A stretch of DNA of 64,000 nt from Silene latifolia. Taxonomy: Eukaryota > Streptophyta > Magnoliopsida > Caryophyllales > Caryophyllaceae. A program made the position numbers and the translations under genes. Where the stretch lies: NCBI RefSeq assembly GCF_048544455.1, contig NC_133536.1, positions 167,768,325-167,832,324 on the forward strand, read 5' to 3'. Under the pieces are notes generated by a model, which made no database searches, was not told where the DNA came from, and saw nothing but the letters and a program-made list of their open reading frames with translations. This document shows, piece after piece, positions 39,424-50,334 of the stretch (within the stretch, counting starts at the first letter, position 1; each line of letters starts with the position of its first letter).

Positions 39424-42113
39424 ATGTCTTCTGCTGACGCTGGGACTAGCGCTTCTGCGCCGGGGGGTTCCCCGTCGCGTCTTGATGAGGAGGAGAAGCT
39501 AGACGCCATCCCGATAAGGTCTGGGGGCCCTAGGTCTCCTTCTCCTGAAGTTGATCCTCAAATTTTGGAGGAATGGGAGGACGACGATGATGTCGATGAT
39601 GACGCAGACGATTTTGGTGATGATGCTGAAAAGGCTCGTCCTAATGAGGGGAGGCGATGACGTTATGGATCACGGCGACGCCTGTAAGGTCCGCCTTGAC
39701 CGTGCTTGGACCCATAAGTTCGCCAGCTGTTCCGGCGAGAAATTTTTCGAGGGCCATTTTTCCTTTGGTAGGGGATACAAAATTGTTATCCCTGAGGAGG
39801 GTCAGGCCGTCTGTTGCCCTCCACCGGGCTACACCGGCGTATATATGCGGCACTTGGAGTACGGGCTCCGGTTCCCGCTGAATGAGTACGTTATGGCCAT
39901 CATTAGGGCCATGAACGTTGCTGTTGCCCAACTGCACCCGTTGGCTATGAGGACCATAGTCGGCTTTGTCTGGCTTTGTCTCTTCAAGGGAGAGGCCCCA
40001 ACGGTGAATTTATTCCGCCGGCTTCATCATCTCCGGCCATCAATCTCTGGCCGCGTCGGATGGTACAATGTGCAGACGGAGCAGGGTTATGTCTCTGTTG
40101 ACAAACTTACTTCTTGCAAGGACTGGAAAGATCGGTGGGTGTATGTTAAGGTGCCGGATGACTATCCGCTGCCCCGCTCCTTTCAGCACCAAGTTAATTT
40201 GCGGTGTGAGACTAAGGCGGAGCACGACAGATGGGTCACCCGGAAAAAGCTCAAGATGGATGCCGGCAAGGTCCCTCTTAAGGAGGATGAGAAGCTGGCG
40301 ATGAGGCTCTTTGAGGCGGACAAGAGTGGGGTGCCGAAAAGATGGATTCCCCCAACGCAGATCATCCTCCAGGACGAGCCGCTCTGCCATATCGGCCTCA
40401 TATCGGCCCTAGCACAGGGTGAGTGGGGTCGGTGTGAGGCCCATCACCGCTCTCAATGTTCATGTTTCTCGAACTTCGATTTATTTCTTCTACTTAACTC
40501 TTGCTTTGTTTTCTTCGCAGACCACTTTGGACCGGACCTGTCTGAGGATATCCTCTGGAGAATGGGGCTGCACAAAGATAAAACCGTTGCTAACTTGCAT
40601 CCCAAGGCTCTAACCCATGACCGCAGGACGTCGCCGAATGATCTCATGGATCAGCAGCTGAAGAGCTTGAATGTGGTGGAGGCCCAGGCGAAGGTTGTTA
40701 GTAACATGCCGCGCCACACGCGAAAAACAAAGTCTTCGGCGGCGATGGCGTCGGCATCAGTTCCACCTCCCATTCCTCCTGTTCAGAAGGCAACGGTGGA
40801 GATCGTTGATATAACCAATGGGGAGGACTCTGATGAGGAGGGGTCTCCCCTTGTCCGTAAGAGAAAGGGGACAACCTCTACCGCTGTCGTTGCTTCTGCT
40901 GCTGGTGAGGAAACGCGTCCTCCGGCCAAGAAGGCCAAGCATGGTACTGATCTATTCTGTGGCTCAGTTTTAGCCGGTTCATTAGGCGCTGCTGATGACG
41001 GGCTCTCTGGCATGTCTATGCATGTTGATATTGATGCTTTCGTTAAATTTTGCAGATCAGCCGCTGTCGGCCGTCGCTCTTAATGAGCAGCAAGTGGAGG
41101 AGAAACCCGCGCAGGCTGGTGATCATAACGTCACCATTGACTCTTCATCCCGAAGGCTTCCCCCTCCCGATCGCAGTCGGTGATCGAAACGTCACCACCG
41201 ACTCTTCATCCCGACTTCCCCCCCCCGCAGTCAGTGGTGATCGAAACGTCACCACCGACCCTTCATCCCGAAGGCTCCCCTCCCGCCTTGTAGCGGAAAG
41301 CGCGAGGTTGATCGAGGAGTCGGCGAGATGGAACGAGCCGACCGGTGCTCGTATTATAGAGCGAGGAGAAGGCCGTGGCTCGGTCCCGCTCTTGAGCTTA
41401 ATGCCACTAAGAAGGTGGCCGCGAAGGCGAGGCCGGATCTCCTCAATGAGCGAGAGGCTTAGGGGAGATGCTTTGAGAAAGCGCTCTTGGGCGAGAGAAA
41501 ACTCGGGAGGACGCTGAAAAGGAGGTCCTTCTTTGAGAGAGCCAAGGCCGAGGCTGCTGCGGCCGAAGTTGCAAAGCTGCTGGAGAAGTGTAACCTTGTA
41601 CAGAGGCACGACGACCTTTATTTCCAGCAGAGGAATGAATTTAGGGGCAAATTTCAGATCCAGGGGAAGGTGATTCGGAGCAAAGAGGCCATTATTAGAC
41701 AAAAGGAGGAGGACATTGAGATGCTCCAAACCGTCATGCTCCCTAACATGTGCACCGAATTCCGGGATCTGGCCGAAGAAGCTGCCAGGGAAGTGATTGA
41801 GGAGCTCTTCCCTCTTGCTGGTTCCTTTCCGTGGGGCAAATTTGATGAGCTGTTTGACGATAAGCTCGAAGCTAAGGAGAAAGCCGTGGAGGAGAAGGCC
41901 AAGGAGGCGGTGAGGGTGAAGATAGAGAAAGAGGCGGCCGCGGAGAGTGCAGCCCTTGCTGAGAAGGCTAAGGCGGCGAAGGAGGAAGCCGAGAGGGCAA
42001 GGGCAGCTGAGGCTGCCGAGGCTGCTGAAGCTGAGGCTGCTAAGAACGCCGCTGGGTTGCCCATCGAAGAAGATGTTGCTACCGCTGCTGATGGCAAGCA
42101 GCAACAGGTATAG
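39424..42113 (+). pseudogene. antisense ORF with putative gypsy-type transposon domain (PF04195-like)
   Basis: The N-terminus at 39424-39657 is acidic (EEWEDDDDVDDDADDFGDD). A one-base frameshift near 39648 leads into the frame at 39551-41083, with a globular region resembling the plant putative gypsy-type transposon family: HLEYGLRFPLNEYVMAIIRA, AQLHPLAMRTIVGFVWLC, FRRLHHLRPSISGRVGWY. An intron is likely at 40419-40520 (GTGAGT to CTTCGCAG), restoring QDHFGPDLSEDI. A Lys/Arg-rich segment follows, then a three-unit repeat (41118-41285) and a C-terminal Ala/Glu/Lys coiled coil (41487-42113). Its role in Tat elements is unknown. Confidence 0.75.
41118..41285 (+). repeat. three-unit repeat inside the antisense ORF
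   Basis: Three imperfect copies of GTGATC(A/G)(A/T)AACGTCACC followed by ACTCTTCATCCCGA, about 50-60 bp each, with small length changes that alter the frame. This is probably why the ORF splits here. Confidence 0.75.
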
Positions 42114-42589
42114 GGAGACGGACGGTCGTCACCAGGCTCACCCGGCGTCTCGGATAGCTTCAGCTGTTCGGGGGCCAATTATTAAGCCTTCCCTCCCTGC
42201 CATTTTTGGCGCTTCAAATGATACCTGTAATCTTTTGATTTTCTTTTCCTTGTATTTTGTACAACTTTGGTAGGTTGTGTTTTGGCTTATCCTTATGGGG
42301 ACGGCCGTCGTCTGTATTCTCCTCACTTGTAACTTATCATTTTTAATAAGAGTCCGTTTCTTTTGTCTTCGGCTTGGCCGAGGTCTTTACCTCACTTTGA
42401 GTTTCCTTGCGCTAATAGTTGAGCGTATCAACTGTACTTAGCATCTTTACTTTGCCTCTGGCTTGGCCGAGGTCTTTTTTCGTCTTCGTCTGAGTTGCAT
42501 TTTTGTTTCCGCCTCGTCCTGGCCGAGGCAGTCAAGAGTGCACATCCCAACTGTGTTTAAACGCTTTTAAGGCGTTTTGATCGTTTCTG

Positions 42590-43405
42590 CGAGTATCAAC
42601 TGCGCTGGCCGTAACTGCCGCGGCGTCTGCTTCCTGAGGGTGATTGCCGCTCTTGTCGGTGTGACAGTGTGAGCCAGCGTCTGCTTATTGGTAATGACGG
42701 CCGCTCTTGTCGATGTGACAGTGTGAGCTGGCGTCTTATTTCTTGATGACGGCCGTGGCGTCTACCACTTGGAGTGACTGCGACGGCGTCTACCTCTTGG
42801 GGTGACTGCCGTGGCGTCTACTACTTGGGGTGACTGCGACGGCGCCTGCTTCTTTATGGAGACTACCGCTCTTGTCGGTGTGACAGTGTGAGCTGGCGTC
42901 TATTTCTTGATGACGGCCGTGGCGTCTACCACTTGGAGTGACTGCGACGGCGTCAAACCTCTTGGGGTGACTGCCGTGGCGTCTACTACTTGGGGTGACT
43001 GCGACGGCGCCTGCTTCTTTATGGAGACTACCGCTCTTGTCGGTGTGACAGTGTGAGCTGGCGTCTATTTCTTGATGACGGTGGCCGTGGCGTCTACCAC
43101 TTGGAGTGACTGCGACGGCGTCAAACCTCTTGGGGTGACTGCCGTGGCGTCTACTACTTGGGGTGACTGCGACGGCGCCTACTTCTTTGTGGAGACTACC
43201 GCTCTTGTCGGTGTGACAGTGTGAGCCGGCGCCTTCTTCCTGTTAATGACTGCCGCTCTTGTCGATGTGACAGTGTGAGCTGGCGTCTATTTCTTGATGA
43301 TGATGGCCGTGGCGTCTACCACTTGGAGTGACTGCGACGGCGCTTGCTTCTTTATGGAGGCTACCGCTCTTGTCGGTGTGACAGTGTGAGCCGGCGCCTT
43401 CTTCC
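42590..43405. repeat. tandem repeat array, main period about 166-168 bp
   Basis: The phrase ACCGCTCTTGTCGGTGTGAC recurs at 42864, 43030 and 43198, with partial units before and after (near 42647, 42700, 43251 and 43365). Within the unit GTGACTGCGACGGCG and GTGACTGCCGTGGCG alternate, so it has a sub-repeat of about 35-40 bp. The same ACAGTGTGAGCCGGCG phrase occurs once inside gag near 45633-45665. Confidence 0.9.
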
Positions 43406-43580
43406 TGTTAATGACTGATGGGGAAAAAATGGACACTTTGATGGAAGACTTGGACGATTTTTCATTAGGTATAAACATGCGTTGGGGTGCCCACAGCTAT
43501 TTTGGACACCTCCGCCGCTATACAAAGTTTTCCCGAGATTACCAACGTTCTAATGGCTCATCAAAGGCACACCTTCCCAG

Positions 43581-44402
43581 TCAGCCGCTAGTTGCATCCA
43601 TGAGGTCGCCCTCCTGTTGTAAGGACGGACTTTTTCCTTTCTCTGACTTCTTTGCCACTTTGAGGGATTGCATGTTGCATCCTCTGGCAGCTATCTGGAC
43701 GTTGACCACCTCGTCCTTCTCGTCCTTGGAAACGAGCTTATGCGCTTCCCCCTGGTCCGAGACATACATCAGTGTTAGGGCCCGGATGGACATCACTGCG
43801 TCGGCCTCGCTCAGTGTGACTCGGCCTATGAGAACGTTGTAGGCGAACGAGCCGTCAATGACCACGAACTCGGCTAGGACATTCTTAGCCGCATTCCCTT
43901 CGCCGAACATCATAGGCAGTCTGATCGACCCCAGTGGTACCAGGCCGGCCCCAGAGAAGCTGTATAGTGGATTGGTGCAGGGGCTTAAGTCCTTGACTTT
44001 CAGACCGAGGCTGAGGAAGCACTCCCTGAACATGATGTTCGTGTAGGCGCTGTGTGTCAATCGGCACCTCTTGACCAGGTGGTTGGATATGTCCAAATTG
44101 ACTACAAGTGGGTCGCTGTGAGGAGCGATGACTCCTTCGTAGTCCTTCCTTCCAATAGTCATATCCGGGATGTTGGAAGCGGGGATCGCTGTGTTGGGCA
44201 CAAAGTTGATGGCCTGATATAGCTCGTTCAGGTGCCATTTGTGCCCATGAGCGGACCCTCCGTTCTCGTTGCCCCCGATGACAACATGGATCACTCCTAT
44301 TCGTTCGAAGACGGATTTCTTATCTGAACTGCCGGCGTCAGTGTTTTGGCTTTTGGCAACGTACTTGCGAGGCTCCCCTTCCGGATCGCTCTTCAATGGC
44401 AT
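43581..44402 (-). pseudogene. retroviral-type aspartic protease region of the Retand-like element
   Basis: The 273-codon frame resembles the Tat protease region: YVAKSQNTD lead, FERIGVIHVVIGG, LYQAINFVPN, DYEGVIAPHSDPLVVNLDIS and AEFVVIDGSFAYNVLIGR. At the catalytic place (HLVKRCRLTHSAYTNIMF) the aspartate and glycine of the usual D-T/S-G triad are absent, so it is probably inactive. It follows gag in another frame, overlapping by 10 bp. Confidence 0.75.
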
Positions 44403-45277
44403 TCTTCGAGATGCCGGCTTGTCGATAGGTGACCGGTGTGGCCGTGGTACTCACAGTACTGGCTCGTGTCACCGTCTCCCTTCGGCTTGGGGGGCCTTTC
44501 CCACTTCTGGCCCTCGTTTTTGCTCAGGGCGAAAACCTCGGCGGCCGATACGACAAGGGGGGTTTTATCATTATACCGCTTCTGGTGGTACGTCCCCGAA
44601 CTCCACCCGGCGCCCGTCGAGTCCTGTTTCCTGGCAGATTTATCAGACCGTGACCTATTATTGTCACGGCGTCTTTCACCAGACCGTGACCGATTATTGT
44701 CACGGCGTCCTTCATCCGGGTTGTCCTCCCGGCGGCTCTTCTTTTCTGAGGGTTTGTCCTCGCTAGGGCCTACCCAGGTTTTGTGGTAGTCCTCCACTTT
44801 AATGGCTTGATCAGCCAATTTCCTGGCGGCGTCCAAGGTCAGGCCGCCGCTTTTGATGAGCTCGTCTTTTAGGTATCCCCTTGGGAGGCCTTTCATCAGC
44901 GCGAAGGCTGCCAGCTCGCTGTTCAGCTCACGAATTTGCTGAACCTTGGCGTCGAACCTCTTCACATAACTTCGGAGAGACTCGCCTCCCTCTTGTCTGA
45001 TAGTCAGGAGGTCCGATGTCTCCACGGCCCTCCTCTTGTTGCAGGAATACTGGGCTAGGAACGTGTCCTTTAGGTCGGCGTAACAGTATACCGACCCGTC
45101 GGGTAGCCCCTTGTACCAACTCTGTGCCATCCCATGCAGTGTCGTTGGGAAGATTCGGCACCAAACCTCATCAGGTTGCTCCCATACTGACATGTGAGAC
45201 TCGTAAGCCTCGACGTGGTCGGTCGGGTCACCATCCCCATTGTATGCTATAGGTGGTAACTTCAGCTTAGTCGGCAC
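44393..45277 (-). pseudogene. gag: Gag of the Retand-like element, main part
   Basis: The retrotransposon gag domain is clear: LPPIAYNGDGDPTDHVEAYE, RIFPTTLHGMAQSWYKGLPD, FLAQYSCNKRRAVETSDL, RQEGGESLRSYVKRFDAKVQ and FALMKGLPRGYLKDELIKSG. A basic RS-rich stretch (SRSGERRRDNNRSRSDKS) follows, then a zinc-knuckle remnant (CEYHGHTGHLSTSRHLEECH). Frameshifts join it to the upstream frame at about 45270 and to the protease frame at about 44400. Confidence 0.85.
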
Positions 45278-45895
45278 GGGGTATCTAGGACGTAGGCGCC
45301 GAGGGGGTCGTCGACCACATGTCGGACGACACGCGGCGATCGGCTCCTCGCATTCCTAGTCCGGCTTCTCTCCTCGTAGCGAGAAGGACTTCTCCTCCGA
45401 CCCTGGTTAGTCGGGCTTCTTCTCCAACTCTGACGAGTTGGGCTTCTTTCGCTCCTCTGGGGTGTGCCTCGTTCGTGCCGCGGCGACGCTGTCTTCTCAC
45501 GAGTGCGAGAAGGACTTAGGTCTACCACGACCACTTTGGGCTCCTCCGGTGTCTTGACAGGGTCAGCTTCTCCTAATGCTCCATTCAAGTTTCTTGGGGT
45601 CACGTTTCGGGCCCTGTTCTCCTGGACGGTTTCCGCCGCTCTTGTCGGCGTGACAGTGTGAGCCGGCGTACTCCCAATTAGGTCCAGGAGCATCTTCAGT
45701 TTTGCTGCGTCAACCACATGCCCCATGATGGTGACCTGGTCGGCAGGGCAAATGAGTGTCTGGTATTATTGGCATCCCGTACTCCGGTTGAATCGCTTGA
45801 CCGGCGGAGGGTTGCACAACTCCAGATTTGTGGACGGTATCATCTTGGTAGAATTCGGTTTCGTCAGTCACGAATACCTCTTGTTGTTTCGACAT
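45262..45895 (-). pseudogene. N-terminal gag leader of the Retand-like element (two frames)
   Basis: An ATG at 45895 opens a short frame ending at 45710. The next frame (45726-45262) is Arg/Ser-rich with RSPTRQSWRRSPTNQGRRR and ends next to the main gag domain. Frameshifts at about 45720 and 45275 separate what was probably one gag. The stretch encoding PAHTVTPTRA is also the one repeated in the tandem array at 42590-43405. Confidence 0.65.
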
Positions 45896-45970
45896 CTTCT
45901 TAGCTCTTGGGGTGGGTTTTTTGTGTGTATTTTTTGTTTGGGAATGAATGTGACTAGTTTCTAGTGTCTT

Positions 45971-45989
45971 TCCCCACAGACGGCGCCAA
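45971..45989 (-). promoter_or_regulatory. primer-binding site of the Retand-like element
   Basis: Reads TTGGCGCCGTCTGTGGGG on the minus strand within two bases of the LTR. TGGCGCC is the usual gypsy Tat/Athila primer-site core and sets the element orientation. Confidence 0.85.
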
Positions 45990-45990
45990 T

Positions 45991-46574
45991 TGTTCCGGGT
46001 GTAATTCCAGAGCAGTTATAAGTTACCACCCGTGGCTTGTAGAATGATGTCTTGAGTTGGATCCCTCGTCTCTATCATTCCTCTCGGCCTCTCCTGCAAC
46101 AATGAACGAACTGAGGGCTTGGCTTTGTGCCAAGCGTACTCACTCCGACGCTCAAGTCAGTAAACTTAGAGGGATAAGTTGTTATTACTTGGCTAGGGAT
46201 GTATTGTAGAGAGATAAGGAAGATATTACCAGGTGAATAGTGATTCTTAGGTTAATTTATGGATCCTTTCTTCAATGAAGGTTGAGGAGTATTTATAGAC
46301 TTTCATCTTTTGTCACGTAGTGGCCAAGTGGCCAAGTGGCTAGCAGGTGGAAAGACCGTTCTACCCTCGGCCGATGGACCTATGGCAGGCCGGCCGAGGG
46401 TCTTGGATATGAGTACGCGGATATGTGTCCCGCCGGCCGGTTGCCGTGCCGAGACCCCAGTGTGACAGTATGGGTTGCATCGGCTAGATTGTCTAAGTCG
46501 TTGACTTTGCTGTGGATATCCTTGACCTTGCTCAATATGTTGACTTGGTCAGCGGTGCAGAATATGCCCCATCA
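45991..46574 (-). repeat. 5' LTR (by element orientation) of the Retand-like element
   Basis: Matches 38169-38743 over its length. The minus-strand TATA box is at 46290-46297. It carries the extra GGCCAAGTG unit and a diverged patch near 46432-46470. Confidence 0.9.
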
Positions 46575-46828
46575 GATATAATTTGATACCTTAATGTTGG
46601 TTGTTGCATTATTCGAATAAATTTTATTTTAATTAATGTGATAATTTGATCAGTTACAATTTGTTTTTTTGTAAAACGTTGATCATGCGTAATTAACTAT
46701 AACTTAGTATTAATTTTAATTAAAATTATATGTATTTTATTTTAAAACACTGAACTTAAACCTAAAAAAATAAAATTTGAGAAAAAAATTTAATTTATTT
46801 TTATTTATAGGTAAAAATATTAAAGGTT

Positions 46829-48796
46829 CCCAAAAAAGCCAGACCTGTCTCTGTGGCTGACTTTAGACCAATTGCGTGTTGCAATGTGGTCTATAAGATT
46901 ATTTCAAAAGTTATATGCAACAGATTGGCTGGTGTCTTGCCTAGTATTGTGAGTGACACCCAGAGTGCTTTCATTAAAGGCCGGGATATTGTGGATAACA
47001 TTTTAATATGTCATGATCTTGTCAGGCTGTATCAAAGGAAGGCTTGTTCACCTCGATGTATTATGAAGGTGGACCTGAAAAAAGCGTATGATTCAGTGGA
47101 ATGGTGTTTTATTGAGCAAATGTTGACTGCACTAAACTTCCCTCCTAAAATGGTTCAATGGATTATGGTCTGTGTGTCTACCCCCTGGTTCACTTTGTCT
47201 ATCAATGGGTCCAACTTTGGCTATTTCCCAGGCAAGAGGGGGATAAGACAAGGGGATCCCATGTCTCCCTTGCTTTTCACCCTTTGTATGGAATACTTGA
47301 GCGAAATCCTCCAGAAGTCACAAACTAGAGTTGAGTTTAATTACCATCCTCTCTGCAGAGCTCTGAAACTAACTCATTAGTGCTTTGCTGATGACCTGTT
47401 GCTTTTTAGTAGAGGTGACAGGATGTCTATTAAGGTCATCCTCAGGGCATTTGCCACTTTCTCAAGTGCCTCTGGGTTGGACATGAATAAGGAGAAATCT
47501 GACATATACTTTAATGGTATGCAACATGGTGAGATTGAGCATATTCTGAATATTTCTGGATTCAGTCCTGGGGTTTTGCCATTCAGGTACCTTGGCATCC
47601 CAATTTCTTGCAAAAGAATGGGTATAGGTGACTGTACCAGACTTGTGGAAAAGGTGGTTGCTAGAATTAGAGGATGGGGAGCCAAAAAACTGAGTTATGC
47701 AGGTAGATTGGTACTCATTAAGGCTGTCTTAACACAATTGCATACCTATTGGACTCGGATTTTTATTGTTCCAGATCCACATCATAGATCGAATTGAGGG
47801 GATTTGTAGGAATTATTTGTGGTCCGGATCTCAACAATACCTTAGAACCCCCACTTTGCTTGGGAAAAGATTTGCGAGAAAAGAAGGAGGGGGGGCTGGG
47901 CATTGTGAACTCTAGACATTGGAACACTGCCATGATAGCTAAGTATACTGGTTGGTTAGCTACTAAATCTGACCACCTCTGGATCAGGTGGGTAGATCAT
48001 ATTTATATGAAAGGTAGAGGTTGGTTTGACTATTGTCCCACAGCCAATACTAGTTGGACATGGCGTAAAATCACAAAGTTAAGGACCAAGTGAAGCTGGG
48101 TTTCTCTAATGGGATATGGAATTGCACTCAGGGTGAGTATAATGTGGCTAGTGGGTATAAATGGTTGATGGGTCAGCAACAACCTGTTCCTTGGTACCCG
48201 TTGATCTGGAGCAAGACTATCATTCCTAAGCATGCATTCATTGGGTGGCTGATAGTTCAAGAAAGGTTGCTCACTAAGGAAAGACTCCTTAAGTTTGGTG
48301 TTTTCAATGATGGATCGTGTGAATTCGCCAGGACCAGTTGGAAGATCATAGGCATTTATTGTATGAGTGTGCATTTAGCAAACAAGTCTTTGGGTGTTGT
48401 TATCTCGTTGGCTTGGTATCACCGTACCCGTGGACAGTGGTAGAGTGGTGGTTGCAATGGAGATGCTCCTCCTTGATGAAGAAAGCAGTTGTTTGTCTTT
48501 GCCATTGTAGCACTATGGTACTATATTTGGAATGCTAGGAATGTATGCAGGATTGAAGCTAAGGTCCTGTGTCCTAGATGGATAATTCAGAAGGTGAAAT
48601 GTGACATTCAAGCTAGATGCAGGGACAGGGCTTGGGCGCTCAAAGTTCAGAAGTTTCCGTGGGAGCCAAGTTATGACTAGTCTTGTTAGTTGGGTGCTAA
48701 TGCAACTGTATTTTTTGATTGGTGATGGTGTTTTGTAAGGAACAATTTTGATTATTATTAATATATTTTCACAGTTCACCAAAAAAAAAAAAAAAA
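46829..48796 (+). mobile_element. 5'-truncated L1-type LINE
   Basis: The insert starts inside the RT region and ends with an A tract (48780-48796). A 16-bp target duplication AAAAATATTAAAGGTT lies at 46813-46828 and again at 48792-48807, overlapping the tail. The endonuclease and N-terminal regions are absent because of 5' truncation. Confidence 0.92.
46853..48680 (+). pseudogene. LINE reverse transcriptase and zf-RVT region, broken
   Basis: The RT motifs appear in order: FRPIACCNVVYKIISKVICN, SAFIKGRDIVDNILICHDL, MKVDLKKAYDSVEW, GKRGIRQGDPMSPLLFTLCM and FADDLLLFSRGD. A nonsense TAG lies just before the FADD motif (47378-47380). Frameshifts near 47795 and 48090 follow. The C-terminal zf-RVT region is seen as KTIIPKHAFIGWLIVQERLL near 48217. 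Not functional. Confidence 0.9.
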
Positions 48797-48809
48797 TATT
48801 AAAGGTTAT

Positions 48810-50334
48810 ATATGAATTATATTATTTTTCTTCAATTATAATAATAAAATTTTAAAACAGGCCGCACAAAGCGCGGGATACTACATAGTAATATTATAAA
48901 GTACAGATCCTACAAACTCCTATAAGGAAAACCAGAGTGGCCACCTCAAACCAAAAGAAAGACATCATATATAGCTAAACTACGGAGCTAAGCTATTATA
49001 ACTTATAAGTGCCTTCATTGCCCTTAATCGTAAAAATACCAAATACTTGACCTTTCAAATGAGAGACGAGGAGGGACATCGGACAAGGTACATCCTGAAA
49101 AATCCTTTTATTTCTCTCAGCCCAAATAAGGTTACTATAAATAAGATGGTTATTTATTTAATCAAAAAAGTTTTCATCATTTTTGAAGAACAACTTATTA
49201 ATGATTATGCAATAAATTACATGATCGGGAGGGGAATGAAATAATGAACTAGCAATTTTTATATACAAATTAAAAGGTTAGGTATTATTATTGGTGGTTG
49301 GTGTATGAGTGTATGACGGCCTGATGGGTCTTTGGCTTTATTAGTATTGTAGTAATTGTTTGTGATTGCTTAATTAAAGTAATGGTGGTGAGATGATGAA
49401 CATAGTTATGAAATGATCCCCTAATGCTGTTGAATGCACTTCTTGCCTTTTCTTCTTTTTTAGAGTACTTAAGGTTGTACAAAAGGTTAGGTATTATTTT
49501 TGGTGGTTGGTGTATGATTGTATGATGGGTCTTTGGCTTTATTAGTATTGTAGTAATTTTACGTTGTGATTTATAATTAAAGTAGTAATGGTGTTATTTG
49601 AGATGATGAAGATAGTTATTAAATGATCACTTGCTTTTCTTTAATAGATAAGTTTTTCTTGACCCTGCCTCAACTTAAGATGAGAAAATATCATTTTTTT
49701 AATAGAGAGCGATCATTTAAAAATAAAATATTATATCTAATGTTGTCGCTTTTTAATATAAAATTGATGATAACATTTTATCAGGAAATATTTACATTTT
49801 ATCGTAAAATAGTAATATTTTTATCCATTTTATTTCAGGGGGAAAAGGCCCATCTCGAACAAGAAATTTGCTTACCTTTGATTTTAGCACATAAAGTAAG
49901 GATAGGAGAGGTGTTAGAACTATACTTGGTTGATGATGCCATGTTTCCTTGTGATTTAATTGTGTGCTTCTTAGTTATACTTTGTAGCATATGAAGCTTT
50001 CAAGAATGATCAAGAGTGTGATGATTTGCTCATCAAAGATCAAGAAGTGTGTCTATGTGATCTTAGTTTAGTGTTGTAAGACGTACGAGTTCATTTTTTA
50101 TTGCAACACTACACTGCCTATGCCACAGTGGTCGTCACTGTGACATACGTATGATCACTGCTTTTTAAATCATTTTGACAAACCTGATTTTGTTAAATCA
50201 TTTTAATGGGTTATTGATTTCAGAAATCTTTTGAGCAAAACTTATGAGAGTAACATGCTTTATCATATTGAAATATCTAAGCTTTTTGGGTTCAAAGATG
50301 TACATATGTTTTTCCTTTAATAAAGGAACTTTGT
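48810..50334. other. intergenic sequence, no gene recognised
   Basis: AT-rich. Near 48861-48885 GGCCGCACAAAGCGCGGG could be an old Helitron-like hairpin end. It contains a direct repeat at 49267-49628. A 123-codon frame at 49623-49994 matches nothing I recognise. Confidence 0.4.
49267..49628. repeat. direct repeat of about 150-210 bp
   Basis: AAAAGGTTAGGTATTATT and TTGGTGGTTGGTGTATGA occur at about 49272 and again at about 49481. Both are followed by GGGTCTTTGGCTTTATTAG, ATTGTAGTAATT and GAGATGATGAA, with small indels between copies. Confidence 0.8.

Larger units (their letters stand above)
38169..46574 (-). mobile_element. Retand/Tat-like Ty3-gypsy element, non-autonomous
   Basis: The LTRs are 38169-38743 and 45991-46574, flanked by target duplication GATAT (38164-38168, 46575-46579). 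The primer-binding site TTGGCGCCGTCTGTGGGG reads on the minus strand from 45989, so the element runs right to left: LTR, gag, protease, tandem-repeat array, antisense ORF, LTR. RT, RNase H and integrase are absent. The antisense ORF and amplified tandem repeat match what is known of the Tat lineage and the Retand family of Silene. The LTRs differ by scattered substitutions and a 9-bp duplication (GGCCAAGTG). Confidence 0.88.

Noticed and set aside
41145..42178. Long minus-strand frames (319 and 174 codons) opposite the coiled-coil region of the antisense ORF.
   Set aside because: They are shadows of the Ala/Glu/Lys-rich plus-strand frame, giving Leu/Ser-rich low-complexity translations.
48861..48885. 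Helitron-like 3' end (GGCCGCACAAAGCGCGGGATAC).
   Set aside because: The hairpin is imperfect, the usual CTRR end is not clear and no 5' TC end was found.
49623..49994. A 123-codon frame before the Tekay LTR.
   Set aside because: It matches nothing I recognise and its first part is Phe/Ile/Lys-rich, as expected from AT-rich DNA.
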